Shown here one piece after another: positions 42,285-54,672 of a stretch of 64,000 nt of DNA. The notes beneath the pieces are model-generated. The model was not told where the DNA came from. It searched no databases and saw nothing but the letters and a program-made list of their open reading frames with translations. The stretch's first letter is position 1. Each line of letters opens with the position of its first letter. The DNA comes from Nymphaea colorata (Eukaryota; Streptophyta; Magnoliopsida; Nymphaeales; Nymphaeaceae): positions 4,419,224-4,483,223 of the forward strand of contig NC_045141.1 in the NCBI RefSeq assembly GCF_008831285.2. The letters run 5' to 3'. The position numbers were made by a program, and so were the translations under genes.

Positions 42285-42592
42285 CTGGTGATGGCCATGA
42301 CTACTGTTTACGTATCTCCAAAATTCAAAAACTGAGATGAAAACAGAATTTCGTAGCATTTGAATGGATCAAGCTTTTATTCTATAGGAAAATTTAACAG
42401 TTCAACCAAGTCGTCAGTCATCATAACTCGTTCAGAAATGATTTCTCGGTTATTCTTCTTGATCAGGATGAAGAAACAAACATTCAACAGTCAACGCAGA
42501 ATCACCAACAAATTTCTCAAATCAGAAGTGAAAGAAATGCTCTCTGTCATCTTTACCCTAATTCTGAAGGGCATTTTTTCCTCTTTCTAACT
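42285..42592 (-). repeat. duplicated segment R, copy 5 (short, inverted)
   Basis: On the minus strand it carries the conserved piece MTESISFTSDLRNLLVILR with stops, then VELLNFP, flanked by the same GGAGATACGTAAACAGTAGTCATGG block as R copy 1. Only about 300 bp remain. Confidence 0.6.
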
Positions 42593-42639
42593 TGGCTAAT
42601 TTGGCACCCGGACCATTGACTTGAGTGCCAGGGGCCGGG

Positions 42640-43860
42640 TATTCGATCTATTGACTTAGCATGCGGAACAACAACTTATGCAAGACAAGTTGCACAGGGA
42701 CAAATTCTCACCATTCTGAGGTCAGTTCTTCAATGCATAGATAAATGGTTTAGTCAAGTTCAACCAAATCAATTTTATGAAACTTGAACTTGACTTGTTT
42801 ATAAACACGAGTTTTGAGTTAATCTTGAGCTCTTAACAGAGCAAATTTGAGTCGAGCTTGAGTTGGTTCGACTCGTTTTACAGCTCTATCCACATGACAC
42901 ACACAAATGGACTTGTCCCCTGTTTATAATGGCGAAACATGTCAGTTGGAGTGGGAAGCTTCAACCTAAGGATGTCAATATGTCTGATTTGAATCGAATG
43001 TCCAAGCCAACTGCTCCAAAAACATTTGGATGAAGAAACGAAATTTACTAATCAACTAAAAAATCAGATATGATTTGAAATTAAGAACTGACATCCGATT
43101 AGATTTAGATTCATATATGCATAAACATTCGAATGGATTCAGATTTAGTTACATTCAGTCAAATTCAGTTCAGATTCAAATATACAAAAATATCTGATCA
43201 GATCCAGATGGAACTTAGATTTAAATAAAAATTTCCATATTCAACGCTCTTACAGTTTGTAAATAAGCCAGATTCAGTTCAAAATATGGATTGAGATTCA
43301 AATTCATATATGAATATAAAAATAGGATCCGGGTTGGATTCTGATTGTTGCATCTAATTTCAGATTCAGATTAGGATAAAAAAAATGGACTTAGATCAGA
43401 TTCAAATTATCTGATTTTGGATGAGGAAAAAATTTAGATTCGGATGAGATTCATATTGTGGAATGTGATTTCGGATACAAATTTGGATATGACTTTTTTT
43501 TTCATTTGTTTGGGAGCTCAAAACTATGGACGGTTAATAATATATTTTATTTGAATCTGATTCATTGGTATCCCACCCATCCTTGCAGATTTCCCACTTT
43601 TCAAATATTTTTCATTTTTGTTTTTTGTATTCAGGTCCATCGATTTTCAAGAAAAACTTCTCTCTAGTCCTGCCAACTTCTCCAAGGGTATCGGTGACGA
43701 CTGTTCACGATGTTCTTAATGAGATGGCGGAATATTACTTCAGCTTCCAAAGTACACCCAAAATTGAGTAACCTACCAGAATGCTGGAGCTTGTGGACAT
43801 TGAGAAATGGTTCCATATTTGGGTTGTGGCCTTTCTCATGGTTGTAGGCTCTAAATAAGA
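42640..43860 (+). repeat. X block partial copy (elements and unknown segment)
   Basis: Collinear with 37320-38880: the CACAGGGACAAAT word, the 3' part of the TAGGGCT element (42735-42890), the GGATGTCAAT element (42969-43572), then the GGTCCATCGATTTTC segment. It stops before the kinase tail present at 39.1 kb. Confidence 0.65.
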
Positions 43861-44755
43861 AATTTGAAGAGCTCTGTTACATGGCCATGGGGAGATGATG
43901 AAGGGAAGAGAAAGAAAAAATGAGACTGCAAGTCTCGCGATGATATGTGCTGGGGTGGAAGATTCCCCAACCCGATAAAAAATACTTGCTGTGCTGAGCT
44001 AGCCTAGGCTAGGCTGGCCCGACTTAAGTCAGGTATTGGAGGCCGGATTCTGTTCAATATACACAGTTGAACCCCACCTCTCCACTTTGGTTTTTTTCTC
44101 TCTCTAAAACCTTTTTCACCATAACGCTGACATTTGGCTTCCTTACTACGTTGATTCCTTTTAAAAATTCTTCGGCGCATCCCCAAACCTCTCTTAAAAA
44201 CTAGTGATGTGTCGCCGAAGGTTTTGAAGATATTATAAAGGAAACTTTTTAGTTTTAAATAAAAGTTGACATCGAACCGGCTACATGACGGACGGAAGCA
44301 TGATGGTCTGACTCTGCCCAATAACTAAATGGACCAGACTCAAACTGATAGGAAGATCTTCATGAATGCATAGAGCCAGATTTTGTTGAGCATCAGGCCT
44401 ATCCCACCCGACCTTATGCCCTATGGCAGTATGTGCTGGGGTAAGTCACAAGTGAGCTCTATTAGGATAGTGTTTTATAGGACAGTGGTTCCTGAGTGGG
44501 CATTATTTTTGTATTTTAATTAGGAAATTTGGGTCGGTCTGAGATACCAGAGAAACTTTGACATAGAACCTACAAAAGGATACATTGGCTTTGTTTTTTT
44601 TTTTTTTTAAGAAGCCTGGGCATTTGGGAAATGAACTAGCTACTGACTGCAGAGGTGGAATGGAAGTTCATACTTGTAAGTAATAACACATTGCACCAAA
44701 CATGGTATTTTAGTGCACCAAAATTTTATGTGTCAGTATGATTAATGATGAATAT
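43861..44755. other. intergenic, no supported gene
   Basis: A palindromic stretch AGCTAGCCTAGGCTAGGCTGG lies near 43998. Minus-strand frame 44004-44321 shows no motif. Confidence 0.5.
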
Positions 44756-44814
44756 ATTCCTGTTTAAATAGAAAAAGAAATTTGTTTTACAGATAAAAAA
44801 AATTGAAAAAAGTG

Positions 44815-45370
44815 AAAAGGCTCAAAAAGACAGTTCTTTTCTGTAATTTCAAAGATGCCCCCTTTTTCTTTTTCTTTTGGCATATAATTGTTGTGTGCAC
44901 TGGCTGGTGCACACAAATCGAATTCCTCTTTTGAGTTTTGAGTCTCACCACCCCCTTCCTCCCTTTCTCTTATACGTTTTCTGTATTCCTTTTTTGTTTT
45001 TGACATTTTTTGCAAAATCATTGACAATTTGAAACTTAATTATTTGTTCTCTCTCTCTTTCTGCCCTTATCTAGATATCGTGCCTTTCCATGTAAGGTAA
45101 GCAAAAGAATTGAAACTGCCTCGTCATGCACTTGGTAAGATGGATAGACTTCAAATGTCATTTTCCATCTTGATCACATGTCCAATTGAACCATTCAAAA
45201 AAAGAAACAGATATGGGAAAAAAATTAATCTCTGATTAAGAAATAGATCGTCTTCGGATTTACGAAATAACATCCAACTGGATTCGGATTCAGATTCTGA
45301 TATATATAAGTTTCGGATTGGGTACGGATTCAGTTCAGATTTAGTTTTAAGTAATTACTCAAGCCAAGTC
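44815..45370 (-). repeat. inverted copy of 39580-40080 / 61680-62110
   Basis: The complement matches CAATAAAGGAATACAGAAAACG, GAGGAAGGGGGTGGTG and AGATGGAAAATGACATTT in order. No gene. Confidence 0.65.
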
Positions 45371-45479
45371 TTGTTTATTTGATCAACTCAAATAGGCATG
45401 ATATGTTTTTTTTCTTAAATTTTTATTTTTATTTTTTACCTTCCATTGAATGTATGCCTTCATTATGTCTCTACAAATA

Positions 45480-45710
45480 GATAATGTGCAAGTATCGCCA
45501 GTTGATTTTTCTATTGATAGTTTGATTTTTCTATTGATAGATGGATGAATGATGAGGATGAGTGCTTGTGGTAGGAATTTTTTTCTTCTATATTGATTTT
45601 TGAGGTTGGGATTGTCCAAATCAGGAAAGCCACTATTAGTTTTGAGATCCTTCAAATCCTCATTCCCTTGAAAAAATACCTATTGATCGTCCTATTTGTA
45701 GTCTTGAAGA
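45480..45710 (-). repeat. inverted copy of 1-250
   Basis: Same dispersed repeat as at the window start. An 18-bp word TTTTTCTATTGATAG is tandemly doubled near 45508-45540. Confidence 0.6.
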
Positions 45711-45859
45711 AGTGATCCACCTTTAAAAAAATGTCTTCCTAATCGGATTGAACCACAAGTTCCCCTCTCACTTACATAAAAATATTGAAGTTGAAAATTT
45801 TCAAAATTATCTCATAAATTTAAATTTCTATATAAAAAAAGGGGCTTAAAATATCTCGT

Positions 45860-46137
45860 TGTTAGATCATTTTTTCTTCCTTCTTTTCTTCACTCTTCTC
45901 ATTTTTTTCTCTTTGAATCTTTATATCTTTCTGATTATTCCCTTAAAATCTATCTTCACAAATTTTCCTTTCTCTATTTCTTTTCTCTCCCTTAAAAATT
46001 TTTGCATCTCTCTCTCTCTCACATTTTTTCTTAAAATCTTTTGCTATTCTACTAGTTTTTCTCTTTATTTATTTTCTTTCTCTTCAAAACCTTTACCTCT
46101 CTATCCCTCTCGCACACATTTGCAACTCATTTGTTTA

Positions 46138-46176
<39 letters not shown>

Positions 46177-46380
46177 TTTTTCTCTTAAAATCTCCTGCTC
46201 TTCTACTAGTTTTCAATTAAAATCTCTTTCTCTTCTACTAGTTTTCCGCTTTATTTCTTTCCACTTATAAATTTTTATTTCTCTCCCTCCTAATTTTCTC
46301 TTAAAACCTCTTGCTCTTTTACTAGTTTTTCTCTATCTATATTTTCTCTTTCTTAAAAATCTTTGTCTCACTCTCTCTAA
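45860..46380 (+). repeat. pyrimidine-rich tract with degenerate tandem motif
   Basis: At least four copies of a motif close to CTTAAAATCTCTTGCTCTTCTACTAGTTTT occur between 46025 and 46340, embedded in TCTCTCTC and CACACACA runs. Open frames here reflect composition only. Confidence 0.7.
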
Positions 46381-46439
46381 GTGTCTTGATAAAAGTTTAT
46401 GAAACATTTTCCTTTAAAAAGAATTTACTTTCTTCACTT

Positions 46440-47512
46440 TATAAAGTTTTAACTTTTTTTACCAAATACCACACCACATATAGGTCGAAGATAATGTTTG
46501 GGTGAATATGAAATGCATGGAGAATGAACATAGCCTTAAGATTATTTACCCATGGTAAAGGTGTCAAGAATGGCCAAGCATCGTAATGACAGTCTAGTTC
46601 TTTTTTTTTTCTATTTACGTTTTTTAATACACTTCAAAAATAAAACCCAAACAATTTTTGGGATGCAAACAACCCTATTTGCACAGAAGGCAATATCAAA
46701 CTGGGTGAGAGACACATATTGCAATACTCCCACAATACTTCAATATAATCTAGCATCCTTGAAGTTCGTACTGTGACCGGCAAATAATTTTATGAATGTA
46801 GCCATAAGCGTGCTCATGGGTTTGGCTTCATGCATTTTTGTATGCTTGAAAGATTAAAGATATTACTTTCTTTGAGACAACACCAAGCTTCCTTTCAACA
46901 TTGGTGGATTCATTTCCTACGGAGGGGTCTTCTATGTAACAAACAACATCATTTTGGTCTTTTTGACCATTTTTAGTCCATAACACGTGGTCCTTTGTTA
47001 GAGGGCCATCACATATAGCATCCTCCAATAACACATGATGCTCACAGCATATAATTCTCATCCTCCTCATTCAAGGGCTCTTCTTTTGATAAAATTGAAT
47101 TCAGTTCAAAATTTATTGGAATTGTGCATTTTTGTTCGTTCTTCATGTTGAGCATTTTTTTGATAGGTTTGAAAAATTGTGCTGAGGATTTATGTGAGCT
47201 ATGGCTATTGAGGTGTCCTTACTTAGAATAAGGCACAAACTGCAATAATGGACAAAGTTCCAAGCCTCCTTCACTTAACATGCACTGGAAATGTGCAGTT
47301 GTTCTACAAGATTAGTCACCCAAATGCCTTAGGAATAGAACACATAAGCATATAAGCATGTCTTTATTAAATCCTACATGCAATTCTAATTGAGAAATGC
47401 AAGTGAGAGCTCTCAATGAAAGCAATCAAACTACATTTCCACCTCCAACTATTTAGCCAATGGCTGATCCCACCCTGGAATTAAACTCATTGTATATATG
47501 GATATATTTGAA
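46440..47512. other. intergenic, 3' of kinase C
   Basis: No supported gene. The minus-strand 80-codon frame 46828-47070 (MRRMRIICCEHHVL...) has no family I recognise, and the sequence upstream reads on in another frame with stops. Confidence 0.5.
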
Positions 47513-48111
47513 TTATCCTTCTATCATTCTTGTTTTCTGTCGTTTCCTTCTGAGCCCTACAACCACTTCCTTCATGTCCATTCTGTCATTTGGGGAGATC
47601 CTTGAATATGACAAGCCTATCTTACTATCATTACTAGCAGATCATTCATAGCAGCTGATCTTTCAGTTGGAGTAATGTTGCTTTCATTCAAAAGATGGCT
47701 GTCAATGACATCTGAAATTGCAACAGGAAATGCTTCAGCCACCATTGCCTCAAACTAAAATCTCCATCAAACTGTTCATCAGTAGGCTTTTTTCCTGTAA
47801 ACACCTCAAGGAGGAGAATTCTGCAGCTGTAGACATCGGCTTTGGTTGACACCTTTCCAGCCATCCCAAATTCTAATTCAACCATTCAACAATATTAAAC
47901 ATGATTAGCGAGCACAAAATAATTAGATAATGCTAATGCATGACACAATAACAGTAATTTCTCCTTAATGGACTTAAGATCAATTGAACCTCCAATCCTG
48001 CCTTTTTCATTTTGTATTCTGATACACATCTAAAAAGAATACAATCTTATTTTTTAGAACTGAAGTCCAATATAACTGATGTTCAAGTACCCTTAAAAGA
48101 AATCAAACATG

Positions 48112-48116
48112 TATCC

Positions 48117-48172
<56 letters not shown>

Positions 48173-48210
48173 TATATATATATACATATATATATGTATA
48201 TATATTTATT
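48112..48210 (+). repeat. (AT)n tract of about 100 bp
   Basis: Nearly pure AT with two CATATATA interruptions, inside the kinase C intron. Confidence 0.95.
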
Positions 48211-48619
48211 GTAGAGCCTGTGAGGTTGGTTGTGGTTAATTAATTGTATGGTGTTTCTTTTAACTCTCCTGTGACATAACTCCAGTTCTTCTAAATGTCT
48301 CCTAAATTGTGTGAATTATTTAATAGTGTCAGTTGTCAGCCAATCTTAAGCCATTCGGTAGACAGGCATGTTGATTAGGGATTTTAATACAAGAAAGGAA
48401 CAAAAATTACAACTTATGTTAAAGGAAAAAGATCAATTGAAGACTATTGCTCGTTGAGAACATGTCACCAATGCATATTTGTGTACATGTCTTCATGTGT
48501 GTGAACAATCAAATCGTGATGATTAGATGGATCATGAATGTTTGCACATCAATTAATATGTTTATTGATATTTTATTGCAAATAATACACACACATAAGA
48601 GTATTATTACCTAATCACG

Positions 48620-48650
<31 letters not shown>

Positions 48651-49032
48651 AAGGGGGAGAGAGAGGGAGAGAAAGAAATTGGTAAAAACCAGACACTTTA
48701 ATATTTTTCTTCAAAAATATTTTAAATAAAATATAAACATCCTAATATATTTATAAAAACAATTTTGATATAAAACATGCTTTGAGTCAAGTTGTTTTTA
48801 TGAAAAAAGTTGAATTTTCTATTATCAAAATGTTATGCAATGACAGCCATTCATTTTTGCTAATTATGACAACACTAGTAAAACCCAAGAAATGATCAAC
48901 TTCATATATATTTTGTGTGAACATCCTTAAGATTATATTGGTAAAGTTAGATTAAAAGAAGAGCACTTTAAATAACATAATTAAAGGGTCTCGTTCTTGT
49001 CCCGATAAGTTGGTCTAGGTTTACTGATCATT

Positions 49033-49064
<32 letters not shown>

Positions 49065-49239
49065 GTGGCTACCTATGTGGCTGATGACCTTTTTGTTAAA
49101 AAATTTTGTGTCCCTAAGAGTGGCCACAATGCTTAAAACTGTAGCCAAGTGATTAACTATCATCAATGCATTTTTTGCAATATTTTTAGTGATACAAAAT
49201 AAAAGAAAGACATCTAGAGGTAGTCGGCTATTTCAATTC

Positions 49240-49241
<2 letters not shown>

Positions 49242-49299
<58 letters not shown>

Positions 49300-49301
49300 G
49301 A
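49242..49301 (+). repeat. (TA)n followed by (GA)n
   Basis: About 18 TA units are followed directly by about 12 GA units. The B intron has the same TA-then-GA arrangement at 29724-29782, so the structure predates the B/C split. Confidence 0.9.
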
Positions 49302-52161
49302 AAAGAGAGAAATAACAAGAGAAAACAACTCGCTAGAACTGGAAAAACTTCTCACTCTCTTTATCTCTCTTGATTTCACGTCACCTCCTCTTGGACCCAT
49401 CCCATACACTCCCCCCTCCCTTTCTCAATCTCTATATGGGAGCATTATTGAATAGAGAGAATGCACACGAACGACAGAGGCAAAATTTATAAAAAGAAAA
49501 AAATTAAGAGATAGTACCGGGCGCAATGTATCCCATGGTTCCAAGGGTGGTGGTAAGAGTCGATGACTTCTGACCAACTATAAACTTTGGAATGCCAAAA
49601 TCACCAACGTATGCAGTCATGCTTTCGTTAGTAGTACATTACATGACTTCAGATCACAATGAAGTATCATCTCCGAGTAACCATGGTGAAGTTACTCTAA
49701 AGCACAAGCGACATCAATCATGATTTCCAATCTTTTGGAGAGATTAAAGTGATGGGCACCCGAATGTAGACAGACTTCTAGGCTGTCAAGGGGCATGTAT
49801 TGGAGAACTAAAGCTTTGAAATCTTCATTAGAGCAAGATGTAATAATGACTTTAACAAGGTTTCGGTGCCTGATTTGGTGCAAGATAGTGCATTCAATGT
49901 AAAAACTTTTAGATGCTCCTCAAATAACAAATTAAGAACCTTAACAGCCACCATCATTCCATCTGCTATAATTCCTCTGTACACTGATCCAAAGTTTCCA
50001 CTCCCAAGAAAGTTTGCTCCACTGAAATTGCTCGTTGCATGCAATAGCTCTCTGTAAGAAATCATTGGGAGAGTAATTCCTGGTAATCTTTCAATGTCGT
50101 CAGGACGTTTCGACAACCCCCTCTTTCTATAGCATGAGATACCAATGAGCAAACAATGACCAAAAGTGCTGAGCCTCCAATTGCACAAGCGGCGATGACT
50201 CTAACCGCATTGCTCTTACATTGCCTCTCTGTTTTGTCTAAACACAATGGGACATGGAATTTGGGAGCTCCACATAGTGCATAGTTCCCTAGGAACAATT
50301 CGGCAGAAAGGTTTGCAAACTTTCCACCACTTGGAATCTCTCATTCCAATAGATTGAAGGACAAGTCCAAGACCTGGATGTGTTGAAGTTTCTCCAATGA
50401 TTTGGCATCTCACCGGAAAGCTTGTTGTGGGAAAGGTCAATAGCTTCAATGTTTACCATGTGATCAAGTTGTTGAGGAATGTGACCATCAAAAGTGTTCC
50501 AAGAGAGATTCAAATGCTCTACCAATTGGAGATTTGATAATGATCCAGGCAACTCTACACTCAGCTTGTTTGCAGAGATATCCATGTTGATCATCATGGC
50601 AAAATTCCCGAGACCCAAAGGCAGGTGACCAGTGAAGGGTTGTCCTGCAAGTCTAGCTGCCACAAGTCCTTCAACTCACAAAGACCAGGCGGTAGTGTTG
50701 ATGACAAATTGTTTGAACTTAGACTCAGCATTTGCAAACTAGTGAGATTTTTTATAGAGCTTGAAGTTGACCCAGTTAGCATGTTGTGTCTAATATCAAA
50801 AGCATACATGCGGACCAACTTGTAGATTGATAGTGGGATTGAGCCTTCTAATGCATTTTTGTTAAATTGCAATATCTGTAAGTGCATATGTCCTATATTT
50901 GGTGGAATGAGCCCTTTTATTTTGTTGAACTCAAATCTAAGGCAATTAACTTGGTCAAGTTGGCAAGGGATAAAGTGATAGTACCTTCAATCTGATTAGA
51001 GGAAAGGATAAGTTCCGACAAGGTGGTTGTTAGGTTTCCAAGAGTGGCAGGAAGAATGCCATTCAAAAGGTTATGTAATAGATAAACTCCCTCTAGCATC
51101 CGACACCTGGTGAGGGATGTGAGAATGGAGAGGTAACGGTTGCCGGGGACATTGGTCAACATATTTCCCCAAAGAGAAAGCTGCCCGAGTTGTGACAGAC
51201 TACCTAGTTCTAATTGTATCAGACCACTAAATTTATTGCTTTCTTCACTAAGAATTGAAGTCTCGTAGAATTAGAAAGACAAGCCGGGAGAGGGACATCA
51301 AATTTTTTTTTACCCATATATAGTTGTTGGAGATTGGGCAGGAAGCGGCCAGCATCCTTTGGTAGATGCCCTGTTAGTTGATTGATCGTAAAACTCAAAC
51401 CCCAAAGAGTGGATAGGTTAAACAAGCTCTCTGGCAGTGTACCAGTGAGATTGTTCATTTGCATGCTAAAGGCCTTCAAGTGGTTTAGGCCTCCCAACTC
51501 AGGAGGAATGTTTCCATGTATCTTATTCTGACTGAGAATAAACCACTCCAGTTTTGTGAGATTAGCCAAAGCAACTGGAATGGTGCCGGTGAGCCTATGA
51601 CCTTGAATGTTTAAGTGCTTGAGTTCTGAAAAACTTCCTAGAAACTTTGGGATGCTTCCATAGAATTGGTTAAATCCCGCTGACAGTCTTTGGAGACCTT
51701 GACAATGGCTTAGTGTTTGTGGAATCAACCCCTCAATATTGTTTCTTCTTATAGAAAGATTTTCTAGCAGAGGGAGGTGACTAAAATCAAAGAGAAGGTG
51801 ACCATAGAAACTGTCGTACAAGAGATCAAGAACTTGTAGGAGAGATTCCTGATGTATGGGGAGATGGTACCTTCAAGTGCCTTTCCGGAGAAGTTCAGAG
51901 CAACTACCCTTTGTAAACCACAACTGCATGAAACTCCATTCCAGTAGCAGAAAAAGATGTTGAAATTCCATTTTGATAACACGTTATATGGGTCTCTAGT
52001 GACGAGGGATTTGAAAGACAATAATGCAAATTGATCAGACACGTTGCTCAGAGAACAGCAAGGGCTGTGGGCACTTCCCTTTGGCCGATAACCACAATGA
52101 AGGTGGAGGAGAAACACAAAAGAAAGACAAGTGGCTGAGGTGACTGACTGGTGGTTGCCAT

Positions 52162-52450
52162 GCCAGTCCAAATTTCTATGCAAAACATGCACGAACAGAA
52201 GAAGAAGCTAGGTCTTTAATTTATGTATGGATTTACATATAGTAAATTTGTGTGCTTCTTTACAAACTGAAGAAGACTCAGGGTCTACTGCTTCACAATT
52301 CCAAATCCAGCAGCACGACTAATGGTTACATCAACGAGACTTTTTCTTGGCCGCCCTTATCTTTTTCTCCTTTACCAGTTTTCCACTTGATTCAGTCCCA
52401 AATCAAAGTTATCAATTTGAACTTTTTTTTTAAAAGATTCCCAAAGCTGG
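52162..52450 (-). promoter_or_regulatory. conserved 5' flank of kinase C
   Basis: Close match to 56702-57000 upstream of D: TTCACAATTCCAAATCCAGC, ACATCAACGAGACTTTTTCTTGGCCGC, CAGTCCCAAATCAAAGTT. Likely former promoter and 5' UTR. Confidence 0.55.
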
Positions 52451-52760
52451 GCTTCGAACATGTTCACAAAGGTTGTTTTTGCCTTTTAGATGGAGAGGTT
52501 TTTTTCAATGAAATATAAAAATCAAATAAATGAGAAATTAATAAGCAACATTAAAAAAATAGATAATAAATTAATAAGAATTAGAAAGTGGAAACAAGTA
52601 GTTTGACAATAAGAAAGAGGAAAAAACACCTGAAGTGAAAAAAGGAAAAATGAGAATAAAAACACGTTTTTTTGCTATGGCATTTTTTTTTTCAAAAATG
52701 AAACGGCAGTTTTGTCTTTTTATTAGGCTGACTTATTTTTCACACATTTAACGGTTTAAA
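52451..52760 (-). mobile_element. MITE-like element upstream of kinase C
   Basis: The interior equals the D copy (AAACTAATAAG-CAACATTAAAAAAATAGATA, TTTTTTTGCTATGGCATT). The outer terminus has changed to GAACATGTTCACAAAGG. Same insertion position as in B and D. Confidence 0.6.
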
Positions 52761-52769
52761 AAAAATGTG

Positions 52770-53520
52770 TTTTTCGTCCACCTACCAGCCCATATCACAC
52801 GGTCGTGTTATAAAACTACTCCTTGAAAAGAATGCGATAACGCTTTCTTATTTCCAGACTTTGCATTTTCGGCACGGTCTTTTATCAGCACATGAATGCC
52901 TTAATTGGTGCAATAGATTACATCAACAAGATTTTGTTTTACCTTGGCAAACATATTTTCAATATCATACTCTTCTTGCCTGTTTTCGACTCTAGCTTTT
53001 TTTTAATTTCTTTTTTTTTTAACCAAAGTTGAGTACACTGCATATAGTGGAAGGGACATTAGCAGCGGAACTATGCCCACCGATCAGATGATCAATGTTA
53101 CCAAGCGAGACATTGTTTCCAATAAATGCTTCAGTTCTGTGGTCAACTCAGAAGCACTAGTCCTCGGGCTGCACATATGGAGTCATTGCTGGGCTCAAGC
53201 TCGAGTCGAGCTGTATAAGACCAGCAAAAGGTTGACTCGATAGACCAAAATCGTGGCTTGAGCTCGACTTGAGCTGTACAAGATCAGCAAAAAGTTGACT
53301 CAATAGACCAAATAGTGTCTTGAGTTTGGCTTGTTTAAGTTCCTTTACCAAGTTTTCCTTCAATTTCTTTGTTTTAAATTTGAAAATTAAGAAAAAGATA
53401 AATTAAAGAAAATAGAGTCAAATTCATGTAACTCGAACTAGACTCCTTTATAAACTTGAGTTATCAAATCAAGCATAACCGAACAAGCTCGAGTCGCGCT
53501 TGAGTTAGCACGAAGTTAAG
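52770..53520 (+). repeat. duplicated block shared with 58000-58830 and 25330-25785
   Basis: CCCATATCACACGGTCGTGTTATAA, GCAATAGATTACATCAACAAG and TTTCCAATAAATGCTTCAG occur in order in both. It contains the roughly 66-bp doubled word with AGCAAAAGGTTGACTC (53226 and 53286). Confidence 0.7.
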
Positions 53521-53639
53521 GGTTAGTGTGTGCTCACGAAGAGAAGTGAAACCATGAACAAGTTATGTTCCAGCTTTTCCTGTTTCAAAAGAATATTTCT
53601 TTTAGTCGGCAATCGTGGGAAGGCAAGGTGTATATCCTT

Positions 53640-54672
53640 GTGGTTTTATGTTAATATAAACGGTGAAGGCACTAATTTTTCCAAATAAGTTGATATGAAC
53701 ATTTGAAAGTTTATTAAATATATGGGGACAAGAAGAAAAAGAAGATATTTGCACTGTTGATTAAGAGTAAACTTCTGTTAGTTACTAAATAGCTTACTTA
53801 TAATTATTAAGATGAAAGGACTAAAAGTAGTTTCCACATAAGCAAATTAATTAGCTCATTGATTTCCATTACCGGCCACTGTGACAATACCAAATAACAT
53901 ACATACATGGTTAACAATGTCCCAACCAGTTATGCCCTTTTATTATTACATGAAGTCATAAAAGATTAAAATCGATGTTGCTTTTACTTAATTATACAAT
54001 TATTAGGCTGGAAAACATAGGCAAGCGTAAATGTTCATTTAAAGGGTACTAAGTTTATCATGGAACAACTGTGCTGTTTTTATAATAACAAAAGTTAGGT
54101 GTATTTTTGTCAATTGCCAGATGCTTCCGGTGGCACTAGGAATTCTCCATTCTGGATCTTGGACTCAATCTGGTAGGATTTCAACCCAAGTCCCATTGTT
54201 GCCCTGACCATCGTCATGAAACATCACTAATTTGGTTTTGCAAATCCACTTTGATTATGTATGTAAATAGAATTAATAAGTTCAATTACCACTTGACCGG
54301 ATTTTCGATCCATTTTTGGTGCAGAAATTTGGAGCAAATGGGTTTAGATTGGTCATGCTCTTCTAAGTGAATGAGAATGGAGTCCAATGTTCACTGGATC
54401 AATAAGGATGTGAAATGATACATATACATATGAATGTCGGATCTGAATTTGTTTCTTAATTAGGATAGGATATAAAGACCCAACCGATTTGTTTTCATAG
54501 CAGCTAGTGGAAGGCTAATTCCTACCTTATTAAACATGATGTTGAAGAGAAATGGAACTGCATTAGCCAATAGATGTCATATATGTTACCAATAGAAGCA
54601 AAAGCAGGTCCCTTGTTTCCCATATAAATGTATAGAATGGTTTTATTTTTGTCATTCTTCCAAAAGGGAAGC
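53640..54672 (-). repeat. kinase D 3' flank, shared with A and 25800-26700
   Basis: Contiguous with the stop of D. Matches the DNA 3' of kinase A in inverted orientation over about 1 kb. No gene. Confidence 0.75.

Larger units (their letters stand above)
47873..49517 (-). other. kinase C intron, expanded by microsatellites
   Basis: GT-AG intron of 1645 bp. It holds a long (AT)n tract at 48112-48205, (AT)n at 48621-48647, (CA)n at 49033-49056 and (TA)n(GA)n at 49242-49301. Parts match the B intron. Confidence 0.8.
47513..52161 (-). pseudogene. LRR-XII receptor kinase C, heavily frameshifted
   Basis: It starts at ATG 52161 (MATTSQSPQPLVFLL signal peptide); the frame shifts near 52055 before DQFALLSFKS and CYWNGVSC. 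LRRs follow with frame changes near 51840, 51250, 50930, 50640 and 50400. GNYALCGAPKFHVP, a TM helix (ALLVIVCS...) and the kinase come next: GSGNFGSVYRG, AVKVLN, then a shift near 49920, QIRHRNLVKV, TAA at CALE-stop-LHHGY, LHCDLK and GDFGI. Exon 1 ends at 49518 (CCCG|GTACT); exon 2 is 47513-47872, with [16 protein letters not shown], a shift after LRQW and a stop near MIVR. It shares intron and 5'-flank sequence with B and is its closest relative. Eight or more lesions make it the most decayed of the full-length copies. Non-RD kinase class as in the others. Confidence 0.92.

Noticed and set aside
45859-46188. A hydrophobic 109-codon protein
   Set aside because: Same compositional artefact in a TC-rich repeat array ending in CT and CA microsatellites.
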